Shown: positions 11,701 through 22,264, counted from the stretch's first letter. The stretch is 64,000 bases of DNA from Phascolomyces articulosus (GCA_025677815.1 JAIXMP010000038.1:62001-126000); one strand, 5' to 3'. Notes: generated by a model not told the origin, from the sequence alone. Program-made: numbers and translations.

Positions 11701-12315
11701 ACGGATTGGTTTAGGTAACGATGTGGTGCCAGATGAATGAAATATAAGTGCTGTTTTTTCTGGATCAATGAAAGGTTGATGTTGACGACGATACCACGTG
11801 TTCTCCGCCTCTGTTATTGCTGTTGCAATAAGTTTATCCATATTCAAATCATCCCATATTTCCAATCCTCTATTTCCTTTTTTCCCTTCTTGCTCCGATA
11901 GTTCGTTGACACACTCTTGCGCTATAGCACCATATTTTTGAGAGGCAATCAAGTAATCCGTATCTGTTTCTTTCAAAAGATGGACAATGGCTGTCTTGGA
12001 GTTGCGTGTGGATAGTGGGAAAAAAGCGATACCCAGTTTAAAAAAGGCAAACGTGGCCAACATGGTATGGACTGGATGGTCACTGAGAAAAGCGACACAC
12101 CGGACATTATCATCAAGGATCTTATCCCACTTGTTGGCAAGATACTCTGTCAATTGGCCCATTTGACCATAAGTCAGCGTCTTGAATTCGGATGAATTTC
12201 CCATTTGATATCGAGTAAACACTCGTTCTTTATGTCTTGATGCTTGTAATTCCACAATATGAGCATAGGAAATACAATCCATATAATGATATGGCTCGGA
12301 TTTAGATTGTATCAT
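8719..12315 (-). CDS. NRPS-like adenylation-thiolation-reductase (A-T-R) enzyme, carboxylic-acid-reductase type
   Basis: Four-exon minus-strand model: 12315-11226, 11119-10849, 10764-10595, 10484-8719; 3297 nt, 1098 aa. Residues about 1-600 are an AMP-binding domain: P-loop HSSGTTSLPK at about 193-202, STETG at about 362-366, YWRLVGRVDD near 440, MKNGEKTN near 455, and the A10-like lysine in TPKGTVRR near 547. A carrier domain follows with DYGLDSLRAI; its phosphopantetheine Ser is near 627. The C-terminal NAD(P)H reductase domain has LLTGSTGALG near 723 and YAQSK near 891. By analogy with Lys2 and fungal A-T-R enzymes it should activate a carboxylic or amino acid, load it on the carrier arm and release it as an aldehyde. 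It is shorter than Lys2 (about 1400 aa), lacks a condensation domain and is probably not the lysine-pathway enzyme. It needs a phosphopantetheinyl transferase encoded elsewhere. Confidence 0.9.
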
Positions 12316-13405
12316 TGTGTTTTTTATTCAGTAAAAAAGCATATGATATAGAACGACGGGAAAAAGAGAGAAAGAGAAACGGGGAGGATATAAGATATTT
12401 ATTTCTGCAATTTGCCATTTTCATATAAGTCATACAAACATGTATGTATCACGTAGATAATGCAGATAACCGGAAGCTCTATAAAGTTATGGTAAATATA
12501 TATATATATAGACTCTTTTTTTTAATAATATTATAGTAAGACCTTCAGCCTCCGTCGCAAAGGGGGCAAGCCCCCTTTGACCCCCCAGTATATGCTGTTT
12601 AAGGCTGGATATAGTTTTGGAAAATAAATGCTGTATATTTGTTTTAGGGATTCAATGTTGTATAGGTGTTTTGGGAATACAGTAATATATATATATTTAT
12701 TTATCGTTAGTGGGGTTATTTTCCTTTTTTGGATTTTAGCAAACGTAACTTGTAACTCGTAACTCGTAGCTTTATTTTACGAAAAGCCAATGATTTTAAT
12801 AATATAGATGATTCGAATGGCATTTTAAATATTGTTCATATATTGTTATTTTATATCTAGCAATGGATTATATCGGTATAATTTAAAATTCTGTCACAAG
12901 ACTAAGATTCTATTATATATTATACTTGTAAATAAACCGTATAAGAATGAGAGAATGGCACTTTTGTATAATACTTGGCAAACACCAATATTGCATGAGT
13001 GGTTTAAGGGCTTGATGCGGGGAGACTACTTTTGTTACTACACTTGTTGCATATTTAATTCATAAATGAACCAATAAAAACAAAAAAAGATAAAGCGCAT
13101 CGAAATTGAGGCGGATCAACCGTTCTAAGTCTATTACAAGTTGTCATGTTATATTTTCGTCTAATATGCTCATTATTATTTTAAATAAGTGTTTCATATG
13201 AGAGGGAAAAGTGGGGTGTCTATGACAATCATATAATAATAGAAATATGGAAAATCATACAATATATAATATGCATAACGGGATTATGAAAAAACCGAGA
13301 AGGGGATTAAAAGAAAAATAATAATATACAAAGGAAAAGGAAAAGGAAAAGGAAAAAAGATAATACAATAACATTGAAAAAAGAAAACATCATAAATGAA
13401 CGCTA
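12316..13405. other. intergenic region with GC-rich nested inverted repeat
   Basis: The 12316-12500 part is the likely promoter of the A-T-R gene. A GC-rich palindromic patch lies near 12546-12607 (separate entry). A tandem AAAAGG repeat sits at about 13331-13357. The 77-codon ORF at 12832-13065 has no recognisable features. Confidence 0.45.
12546..12607. repeat. nested inverted repeat, GC-rich island
   Basis: A perfect 10-bp inverted repeat, CAAAGGGGGC-AA-GCCCCCTTTG, spans 12558-12579. It sits inside a wider pair of 6-bp arms, CAGCCT (12546-12551) and AGGCTG (12602-12607). The patch stands out sharply in very AT-rich DNA. Such GC-rich palindromes are often dispersed in fungal genomes as miniature elements, but no second copy was found in this window. 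Confidence 0.6.
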
Positions 13406-14664
13406 TTAATCAAGTGAAGGGCGAACACAAACTTTCAAACCAGTACCCGAAGTAAACACTTCCCAAGCCTTATCAAATTCATCCAAAGTAAATGTATGAG
13501 AAATAAGTGCCTTCCAATTGACCTTGCCTTCACCCAAAATCTTGACTGCACGTTCCATACCAAAAGGATTGGTATAAGTGGACTTGATGGTCAATTCCCG
13601 TCGATACACATCAAAAGGTGACACAGGAATAGTGACGTCTGGTTTGGCAACACCTACCCAAACTACGGTTCCTCCGGCTTTAGCACAATTGACAGCTGTT
13701 CCCATGGTTTCGGGTCGTCCCACACATTCAAAGACCACATCATATCCCCATCCCATACAAGGATCACCCAATTTTAATTCGTCAGGGTGAATTGCCTTGG
13801 CAGCACCAAATTCTTTTGCCTTGCCACGTCGCATCTCACTGGGTTCTACCATGGTCACAGAAGCACCTCCTGTTGAGCATAATCCCAAGGTCATTAATCC
13901 AATAGGTCCAGCACCCATAATCAATACATTGTCACCACTCTTGATGGAGCCCATATCAACCGCATGGATGACACAAGATAAAGGTTCTGCTAAACTGGCT
14001 AGTTCAGGACCCACGGTGGATGGGACAGCATATGCAGCTGAGGCAGGGACAGCGACATATTTGGCCATACCTCCATTTACACTGACACCAATACAGGACA
14101 AGTTTGGACATAAATGGTATTTCTTGTTACGGCAAAATGTACATGCGTGACAGGGACAGTTGGGGTCAATGGAGACGAGTTGGCCAGTTGTCAAGGTTGT
14201 TTTGGTTTCTGGATGAATGGATTCTACGTAACCTGCAAATTCATGACCGATGGTGACTTGAGGTGAGGCATGGGGAGTTTCACCATGACAAATATGAAGA
14301 TCCGTTCCTATATATTATCAATTTGTTGGTTATTTATTGACCACTTCCAATATTCTACTCTTTTACTATACCGTCCCATTCCTTTCTTTTTTTTCTTTTC
14401 GACCAAAAAAAAAAGGTAATACACCTTTCATACGATTGTTGTACTCACTTATATTCACTTCTCCCCTCCCCCTCCATACAACACGCAATCCAATATCCTC
14501 TTTCGTCTTGCATTTATAAAAAATTAAAACTTACCACATAAACCAGAAGAAGTAACTCGAACCATGACTTCACCGGGTTTCAAATCAGGGATTTTTCTAT
14601 CCACCATATTGATTTTACCTTTGGTTTCCCAATAAGCAACCTTCATTGATTCTGAGCTGACCAT
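13406..14664 (-). CDS. zinc-containing medium-chain dehydrogenase, sorbitol/xylitol dehydrogenase type
   Basis: Two exons, 14664-14535 and 14307-13406; 1032 nt, 343 aa, the normal size for this family. Exon 1 encodes MKVAYWETKGKINM...; the GLCGTDLH motif, which holds the catalytic-zinc Cys, spans the junction. GHEFAG gives the catalytic His and Glu. The structural-zinc loop is complete in CPCHACTFCRNKKYHLC. The Rossmann motif GAGPIGLMTLGL is present, followed by VEPSEMRRGKAKEFGA. These enzymes oxidise polyols (sorbitol, xylitol, arabinitol, or threonine in relatives) with NAD(P)+. Residues alone do not settle the substrate. It lies upstream of and in the same orientation as the A-T-R gene, and next to a transcription-factor-like gene. 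Confidence 0.9.
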
Positions 14665-15435
14665 TTTTTTTTTGTATATGTGTGTATATCTTGTGGGATA
14701 TATAGTTCTATAGTAATTAGGTAGTATACAAAAGGGAAAAAAAAAAAGAAGAAAAAAGTAGGGAAACTGTTAAAACAGGGTTTTTCCGGTTTTTATATGC
14801 GAGAAAAAATAAAGTGGGATTAGAATGGATTCTAAATGGAGAAAGTGAATTACATAAAAGGAAATTAACACTTGATTTCCTTTTAAGGCTTTCAACAGTG
14901 TTTGACACACATTATATCCGTGGGGTGGGACAAATATGCAATGTGGGGAGAATAACTTCATTAAATTACATTTCCGTTATATAATATACAAATTAAGTCC
15001 TTTTTTTTTCCGCGTTACAATAAAAAGACTAAAAACCCATTCAACAGTTTACATGTACAAATTAAGAATAATTATATTATAAAATGATCCAACAAAATAA
15101 AAGAGTTGACAAACAAAATGAAGTGGAGATTCATCATAGGAAAATGAAACGCCACCAAAATGGGAGTGGGAAAAAAAAGGATATGTATGCCTGTTATGAG
15201 TGATGAGAGAGTTAAAAAATTTGGGTATAGATATAATGGGATTATTTACATAACATGAAATTGGAATATTGTTTTTCCCCTTTTCTCCTTATTGTTGTCG
15301 AGCGTTGAAATACTATTACTATTACTATTACTACAGGTAGGATGGCGATGATGATGATATATATTATTACAAATAATGTTGTTGCTGTTGAATAGAAGGA
15401 GAGGAGGAGAATGAAGATGGTGATGATGAAATAGA
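14665..15435. other. intergenic region between dehydrogenase and transcription-factor-like gene
   Basis: The side near 14665-14800 is the likely promoter of the dehydrogenase. The side near 15200-15435 is the 3' flank of the next minus-strand gene and contains trinucleotide-type repeats (TACTAT, GATGAT). Short overlapping low-complexity ORFs are shadows of this composition. No gene is supported. Confidence 0.45.
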
Positions 15436-17805
15436 TTATTGTCGATGTTGACAATGTGGTGGTGGTTGTGTTGAAGAGGAGGATGCTGATGGTGTAGTTG
15501 CATTATTGCAAGCATATTGAGCCACATTTTCAAAGATTGTTAATCCATCCAAAGGTTCGGCTGTTTTTGCAGGTTTGTAATACCTTGCGCGAGGTTGTAG
15601 GTCACGATCAAACATCATGACACCTGAATACATGTTATTTTCCATCTTAATACTCCGTGATTGAAATTCATTATCTTCTTCTTCAACTTCATTGTTGTCA
15701 TTGTCATCCATCTTGTTCTCTTCTTTTTGTTGTTGTGATAATGTAGAGGGCATGACTTCTTGATATTGTTCTGACAAGACTGATGCCACATCTTGCATCA
15801 TATCGGCACAAATAGGATCATGCCAATGGATTTCAGCCATATGATCCAAAACATCGCGCGCTTGTAATAGTCCAAACTTGGCCCGATCACGAATCCATGG
15901 ATCTCTGTATTTCGAACAAGAGACCAAAATTTCAATCGATCTCTTCAGATCGCCTGGAAATGTTTGACATGGTTTAAACTTGGTCACAATGCGTCGAAAA
16001 CAAATCATATTGGTAAAACATTCTACCATATGTAAAATCGCACGTCGTTGAAAGGGTGTTAATGTATAACTGTTATTGTGATGATTTTTATTGCTCTTGT
16101 TGTTTTTGGTATTCGATGATGATGATGGTGGTGGTGGTGGAGGACAAAAATAATGAAGTAAAAGACCATGATTGGTACATTTTTCCATACTAATTGTCAT
16201 ATGGGCTTCCAACATGGTTGCTGGCATAGGAGGAACACGCGCACTCCATTCTTGAATCGATGCATTGACTTTATCCATCATGGTTTCTTCATGATCAAAT
16301 GTAGAAAGCGCTTGAATTTCTTTGACCAATCGACGTCGTGTTACCCATAATTCAAGAACATGGCCCCATTCACTTGCACCTGCCGCTTCGGCAGTATCAT
16401 CTAATGAACAAGGCATTGGTCGAATTAATTTTCCTAAAGCATCATGATCATCTGAAGTAGGTCGTAATAAAGAACTAGCAATAGCGCCGGATTCATGTAA
16501 GAAATGATCTATTTGGAAAAGATACCACCAAAGTCGATTATTTAACTCAGTTTGAACATCCTCTTCTATTTCTACTTGTTCGGTATAATGCTGATTTAAT
16601 AGATCATTTTCGTTATTGTTCATTGTCGTTGCTGTTGTTGGGTAGTACGAAGTATTAGGATGAATATTCTCACCCTCATTCACTTTTTCCCCACCACAAT
16701 AGATACTATCTTGGAAATCGCAATGAGGATCAGTGCTCCCGTCGTTTCCATGGCTATTCAATGAAGAAGAAGGTTGTCGGGGTTGGATACCTAACTCGGT
16801 AGCCATGCGTACAGCAATGGTGTGGAACAAGACTTTTTGTTCAATGGAAAACGTGGCTGTCATGTTGCACAAACAGAGAGCAAAGAGATGGTCGACGTGA
16901 GGCACATCAAAGCATTCACCTAATACTTCGCGTGCCATCATGGACAATTGATGTTGAATCGCATCCAAGATTCGACTATCTTTAATAGCAGTCGCGGGTC
17001 GATGATGAATCAAGACATGACGACACCAATAAGCCCCAATAGCTAACGACAATGGATTGGCACATACATCTTCGATCGAAAGACACCATGGTAAAAGTAA
17101 AGCTTTGGGACGAATAGGATAATAATGGTTCATGCATTCCATGAAATAAAAAACACATTCATTGACAATACTGGGGAGATCGGATATACTATAACCGGTC
17201 ATGGGTCGTGCTATTGTTTTCGCATACAATTCACTATGGTATTTGATATAAGGTAAGGGAACAATCATGCGTCGTGTACTGTTGAGACTGATATTATTCG
17301 TCGTGTTATTATTATTATGGTTTCGAGATAATAAAGTGGCATTACTTCTGAGTGTGGATAAACTCAAGGCTCGTAAAAAGTCGGTAACGTCATGAACACT
17401 GTGAATGGTAATTCTGTAATTGTTGTCTGGTAATGCTTCCACACTCCATTGTCGACTACTACTTTGATTCAAATCCATAATGTGAGATAAATTCATATTC
17501 TCGGTGGTTGTACTGGTACTGGTGGGACTAGTCGTCATGTCGGTTATGGTAGTGGTCATGGCTGGGCTTATACCTTCTCCTAGGTCTGTTCCAGGAACAA
17601 AAGGTGAAAATGACGATGATCCTTCTCCAATGGTCGTACTGGTGGTGGTTGACATGGGGGTTGTAGGTAGATCATGATCTTTTTCAATAGTCGACTGTTT
17701 TATTGTTTTTGTATTTTGACGATCTTTTTTTCGAGTTTTAGGACGTCGTGGTCGTGTTCCATTGATTGTTAAGCCATTATGAGGTCCAAGAATTAGTTCG
17801 GCCAT
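15436..17805 (-). CDS. fungal transcription-factor-like protein (MHR domain), no zinc cluster seen
   Basis: Intronless, 789 aa. Residues about 12-40 are highly basic (TRPRRPKTRKKDRQ), followed by a Ser/Thr/Gly-rich region. From about residue 195 to 700 the protein is helical and resembles the middle homology region of fungal-specific transcription factors: YIKYHSELYAKTIARPM, then VNECVFYFMECMNHYYPI, PLSLAIGAYWCRHVLIHH, ALCLCNMTATFSIEQKV and FHTIAVRMATELGI, the last being typical of this domain. Low-complexity inserts (PPPPPPSSSS, acidic DNNEVEEED) interrupt it. The C-terminus is Thr/Ser-rich. No Zn2Cys6 cluster is visible in the ORF or just upstream. DNA binding would have to rely on the basic N-terminus or a partner, or an upstream exon was missed. 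It could regulate the neighbouring metabolic genes; that is inference from position. Confidence 0.75.
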   Translation of the reverse strand: MAELILGPHNGLTINGTRPRRPKTRKKDRQNTKTIKQSTIEKDHDLPTTPMSTTTSTTIGEGSSSFSPFVPGTDLGEGISPAMTTTITDMTTSPTSTSTTTENMNLSHIMDLNQSSSRQWSVEALPDNNYRITIHSVHDVTDFLRALSLSTLRSNATLLSRNHNNNNTTNNISLNSTRRMIVPLPYIKYHSELYAKTIARPMTGYSISDLPSIVNECVFYFMECMNHYYPIRPKALLLPWCLSIEDVCANPLSLAIGAYWCRHVLIHHRPATAIKDSRILDAIQHQLSMMAREVLGECFDVPHVDHLFALCLCNMTATFSIEQKVLFHTIAVRMATELGIQPRQPSSSLNSHGNDGSTDPHCDFQDSIYCGGEKVNEGENIHPNTSYYPTTATTMNNNENDLLNQHYTEQVEIEEDVQTELNNRLWWYLFQIDHFLHESGAIASSLLRPTSDDHDALGKLIRPMPCSLDDTAEAAGASEWGHVLELWVTRRRLVKEIQALSTFDHEETMMDKVNASIQEWSARVPPMPATMLEAHMTISMEKCTNHGLLLHYFCPPPPPPSSSSNTKNNKSNKNHHNNSYTLTPFQRRAILHMVECFTNMICFRRIVTKFKPCQTFPGDLKRSIEILVSCSKYRDPWIRDRAKFGLLQARDVLDHMAEIHWHDPICADMMQDVASVLSEQYQEVMPSTLSQQQKEENKMDDNDNNEVEEEDNEFQSRSIKMENNMYSGVMMFDRDLQPRARYYKPAKTAEPLDGLTIFENVAQYACNNATTPSASSSSTQPPPHCQHRQ

Positions 17806-18061
17806 ATGGGAAAAAAAGAAAATAAAGTGAAAAAGTGTGTGGAGTGCTTGATTTTTTTGAAACTTTGGGAATATTTTAAGCTAAAGTGTACAACACCCCC
17901 ACCATCTTATTTCAAATCGGATTTACTCCGCCACACAGCTGGTTGTTACAATGACGAAAAAAAAAAGATCTTTATTATTCTTTGGACTACATTTCTTCTT
18001 GATCAAAATACAAAATAATAAACAAGATCTTTGGCCCATGACTTTATAATACTGAGTTTAT

Positions 18062-19063
18062 TTAAATAAAAAGAGACGGGTTCTTTTCATGCCACTCTTG
18101 CCATTGTTGCTTTAATTGAGACTTTAACTCTGATCCACCAAAGATAGCGTCAATGGATCTCAAGGATGCTTTAAAAAGCTGATCCCGTGTCATATTGAAT
18201 GTTGTGGAACATATAGCATATTCATTTGAAAGATCTGAAAAGAAAACACCCTTATCATCAGTCTATATATATGACCACGGTCAATGATTGAAAAGATGGG
18301 GTTAGTTTCATAATGAAAGGTTTATAAAGTGATATAGAGAGTAACGTTGTCGTCCCAGATGATGCAATGAATAGCAAGAATAGAATTTTCGCGAAAATTC
18401 TTATAGATTACTTAAAAAAAAAACTTACACAAAGAACAAAAGGATGATTCTCTAAAAGGAGGTCCTTGACATGATGTTCAGCAAATGTTTTGACAGTTTT
18501 GCTAATGACATTAGAAGTCATACAAATTTCAATAGGAATGGCATTGGAATAAATGTTTTGACGTGTTGGTTCATCCAAAAGGGTAGCATGACCTAATCGA
18601 TCAGGTTTAAATGATAATAAATTGGGTGCTTCCACCATATTTTCTACCACCTAAATATCATATTATCGTGATGTGATGAATTTGAGTTTCATTGATCCTC
18701 AACAAAAAAAAAAAAGTATTTCATATTAAATTAATAAGAAACATCATTTAATTACCTCATTAAAATGTAAAGTAACATAAAAGCCTTCATTACGTGCTTT
18801 TTCAAAAGCAGGACGTAATTGTTCAAAAGAACCTTGATGTACATCACCACATAAATCAATACCCACGACATTCTGTGATCGAAATTTGACAGCTAAATCA
18901 ACAGCTTCAAATGCTTCTTCAAGTGTATTACGACGATCGATCGAAACAATTAGTCGCACAATGATATCATCTTGTCGAGGCTCATTCATGACATCCAATA
19001 CCGCTTTTAAATAAGATTCTTTGGTCATTCCTTTATATATATATAAACATCGTTCCATTAGTG

Positions 19064-19108
<45 letters not shown>

Positions 19109-19580
19109 GAGTATATATAAAATAGAGAGATCTTTACCAGTATCTGCATTACGACGAGGTGTTGTACGTAATTCTAGATATCGAACACCATCCTTTGCAA
19201 ATTCATCGATAACATTTCTTGTAGCAATACTCACGGCTTCTTCATCATCTGTTAATTTATAAATAAACTTGAATAATTTAAAGAAACTAAGAATTGATCC
19301 ATGATGGTATAAGGGATAAGTATGTGTAGTAAAAAAAAAAAAAGGATCTGTTGATGGGATTTCCACAATATATATATATAAATTGGGTGTTTATTTACTC
19401 GGAAATACGGTCCAATTGTTCGGGTACTTCAAAATTGGCCAATTCTGGATATCTTGACTTTTTGAGTTCTTTTAAATGAAGCATTGTCTTTGGGCTAATG
19501 CTCCCATTAATATGAGCATGTAATTCAATCTTTGGTAATGCAACACAAAATTCAGAAAGATCAAGAGCTGTTGTCACCAT
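18062..19580 (-). CDS. adenosine-deaminase-like protein (ADAL/MAPDA type)
   Basis: Five exons: 19580-19399, 19286-19138, 19030-18756, 18650-18429, 18262-18062; 1029 nt, 342 aa, close to the usual 340-355. Metal-binding LPKIELHAHINGSIS lies at about residues 15-29. The conserved FIYKLTDDEEAV and GVRYLELRTTPRR follow in exon 2, VVGIDLCGD in exon 3, and RLGHAT and IPIEICMTSN in exon 4; C-terminal TDDKGVF is in exon 5. The HAHINGS and TTPRR forms point to the ADAL branch, which deaminates N6-methyl-AMP to IMP, rather than to classical adenosine deaminase. The enzyme is a cytosolic zinc hydrolase of purine salvage. The ATG at 19580 was chosen because upstream codons are low-complexity and hydrophobic. 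The intron between exons 2 and 3 holds a long CT/GA microsatellite. Confidence 0.92.
19069..19106. repeat. (CT)n microsatellite in an intron
   Basis: About nineteen CT units on the plus strand (GA on the coding strand) lie inside the second intron of the adenosine-deaminase-like gene. Confidence 0.95.
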
Positions 19581-20094
19581 AGTTTTTGCAATGAAAGTGG
19601 AACGACCAAAAAAAAAAGGTTGAAAATATATTAAAAAAAAAAAGTCAGGAACGGAAAGGAAGAGGGAGAAATAAGAAAGTCCAAAAAGTTTACTTTTTAT
19701 CCCATGAACGAATCTTGTTGCTGCGGCAATTCTATTTTTTTTTTTTTCAATCTGAGGAAAAGAGTAACGATGACACATTTTGGGTTTTGTAATAGATTCT
19801 TGCATTATTGTTTTTTATATCAAGTTTTTAAACCAAAAGGAGGGGGAAGGATCAACTCAAAAGAAATAGATTAATTAATCTTACATCATGAGGGGTATGA
19901 TTCTCGTTTATTATATGCTTTTTTTTCCTTTGAATTACAAAATGTATGGCATCTATGTACATTATTATTATTTATAAAAAAAAATAACTCTATTATGTTC
20001 AAAAGAGAGAGAGAGAGAGAGAGAGAGAGAAGGGTTGTCGTTTCTTTTTTTGTATTGTTTTGTAAATTTTGGATCGAATGAGACGACTCGTCCA
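19581..20094. other. intergenic spacer between ADAL and TIM22 genes
   Basis: AT-rich 514-nt spacer with the ADAL promoter on the left and the TIM22 3' flank on the right. A (GA)n run of about 27 nt lies at 20004-20030. No gene is supported; short reading frames across the repeat are spurious. Confidence 0.5.
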
Positions 20095-20845
20095 TTATCC
20101 TCTCATGTAATACTATAATAAATAAATATATATATAAGAATAAGCTATCAGTAAAAAGAAATCATGGAATGAAAAAGATTTTTAATACATACATCAATGG
20201 CAGCTGAAAATGCAGCGAAACCACCACATCCTAAAAGTGCTGCTTGAGGACCGGCTCTTGCAGCAAGAACACCTCCAGTAAAACAACCAGCGGCAACACT
20301 GTTTGTTAAATCATTCTTTGCTCGATACTATACCAAAAAAAAAACATTATCATGATGAATCGTCTGTCCTATTCATCCCATATCCAACATATATATAAAT
20401 CACTTACAGATTCAATACAACATTCTGAACCGGAATAAATTGCACCGACAACAGCAAAGTTTTTACCCATAGAAACTGATCGATTTTTCATATCTTTCAA
20501 AACAGCTTTCATTTGTACTTTGGTACTTTGTTCCAATAGTTTAGGATCCATACTTGGACCAGAAAATTCAAAAGAAGACATGAATAAACCAAAAGCAGCA
20601 CCCATAGCAAGACCTTTTATTTCAAATAATTTTTTTTAGATTAATTATCCAATATCGGCTTTATATACCCTAGTACACCTTATTCATCAATAACAAATTT
20701 TTCTTTTACCTGCAGCACCTGCCATGGCAACTTTGACAGGACATGATTCCATGGCACTTTGAATCATTCGAATTTGTTGTTGTTCTTGTGCTGACATTTG
20801 TTGTTGTTGAGCACCACCTCCCATGGAACCTCCCATCGATGCCAT
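20095..20845 (-). CDS. TIM22: mitochondrial inner-membrane translocase subunit Tim22
   Basis: Four exons: 20845-20710, 20613-20408, 20327-20193, 20112-20095; 495 nt, 164 aa. The N-terminus is Gly/Gln-rich (MGGGAQQQQ), then [24 protein letters not shown] forms the first membrane segment. The diagnostic Tim17/22/23 stretch is complete: [24 protein letters not shown], then [21 protein letters not shown] and SAAID. The last exon codes only for YYMRG plus stop. The protein is the channel of the TIM22 complex, which inserts carrier proteins into the inner mitochondrial membrane. The Cys residues before and after the conserved segment fit the known disulfide-bonded pair. It is somewhat shorter than yeast Tim22 (207 aa), mainly at the N-terminus. 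It is transcribed divergently from SWC5, with 255 nt between the two ATGs. Confidence 0.93.
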
Positions 20846-21100
20846 GTTGAATTATTGATTATTATTTTTATTTTTTAAAAAAAAAGGTGGAAACGTAAAA
20901 AAAAAAATGACAAGGTTTGAGCTCTTTGAAAAAAAACATTATCGCTGAGTTTGAACGCGTTGAAGAAAAAAAAAGAAAAAGACAACCCATTCATTTTTTT
21001 TTTTTCCTTTTCTCTTTTTCTCTTGTTTCTCTCTTTACCGCCTTATTTTTTTTTTTTTTTTTACAACCTCTCCCAATTTTTTTAAAAAAAAGTTTTGATT
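20846..21100. promoter_or_regulatory. shared divergent promoter region TIM22 / SWC5
   Basis: Only 255 nt separate the initiator ATGs of two divergently transcribed housekeeping genes. The region contains long T and A runs and a CT-rich tract near 20995-21035, and no obvious TATA box on either strand. It must hold both promoters and 5' leaders. Confidence 0.6.
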
Positions 21101-21798
21101 ATGAGTTCTCTGTTGCCCCATGATGAACAAAAACAAAATGAGCAGGTTCTCTTAAATAATCAAAACTGGGATTCAGAAGGCGAAGACGACGACGATTCTG
21201 ACTATACGCCTGACCGTAAGTTATTTTTTTTTATTTATTTATATCTTTATAATGACTTATAAGGAAAGAGAAATAAATAATATGTAATATATATATATAA
21301 TGAATAGGAGACGAAAGCGATCATAATGAACTTGACGCGGAATCGGTCACGTCAGAAGACGAAGATAATCAAAAAGACGAGGATGATTGTAATAGTAGTA
21401 TTGGTGGTGGCGACTCCCCAGAAACTCCGGTTGACACACCACCCACTTCTTACCGTTCTAAACGAAAATCATCTACCAATGAATCTTCTATAACAGTCAA
21501 ACGAACAAAGTAAATAGATTTCTATTTTATTGGGAGGAAAAAGGAATATATATATATATAAAGGCAGGGTGAAGAGCTGACGACTCTTTTTTTTATTATT
21601 AAAAAAATAGAATTGAAGATCAAGAAGAACTGGAACGTAAAGCAAGAGTAGATGCTATTTGGGCAGAAATGAATCAAAAAGATCAAGATAAAAAGAAACC
21701 CATGATTGAAAAACAACCTTTGGATGATATTTCTTCTTCTGTGAATCGAACATCCACTAATACAATAGTGTCAACTACGGATATAAAAAAGTAAAAAA

Positions 21799-21829
<31 letters not shown>

Positions 21830-22264
21830 AAAGAATGTGTAAAGAATGTATTTTATGAAGGAGTTATGACGAACTTACACACACTCAAAAAAAATAGTCG
21901 TAGTCCAATCCATTCTACTATCAACACTACTACAGTACCATCCAATACATCTGTAACATCACAAAAAGATCAACAACCTCTTTCTTCCACGAACAAACCA
22001 ATTGTCACACGTAAAAAAATTGTACGACCCAAATCAAACTTATCAGCCTTAGTCTCCCATTACAATATTAAAGTCCCTAAAATGAATACATTGGAAAAAA
22101 GTCGATTGGATTGGCAAGGTTATGTGGATCGGGAAGGAATTCGTGATGATTTGAAATATACAAATAAAGATGGATATATGGAAAAAGTCGCGTTTTTACA
22201 ACGTGTCGATGATCGTCGTTTATCTCAATTAAAGGCAGGTCAAAAAGCAACCACCAAAAGATAA
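21101..22264 (+). CDS. SWC5: BCNT/SWC5 family protein (SWR1 chromatin-remodelling complex)
   Basis: Four exons: 21101-21215, 21308-21509, 21611-21790, 21898-22264; 864 nt, 287 aa. The N-terminal half is strongly acidic (EGEDDDDSDYTPD, then many Asp/Glu), as in Swc5 and CFDP1. Basic RSKRKSS and VKRTK follow. The stretch RVDAIWAEMN is the short motif seen before the C-terminal domain. Residues about 215-287 form the BCNT-C domain with LDWQGYVDREGIRDDL and GYMEKVAFLQRVDDRR, which contains the invariant W and the DLK/FL..VD pattern. Swc5 helps SWR1 exchange H2A for H2A.Z in nucleosomes and acts in the nucleus. The intron before the last exon carries an A/GA repeat (about 21797-21830). Splice phases all agree. 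Confidence 0.9.

Noticed and set aside
17806..18018. 70-codon ORF directly beside the transcription-factor-like gene
   Set aside because: It overlaps the likely promoter of the minus-strand gene and is low-complexity.
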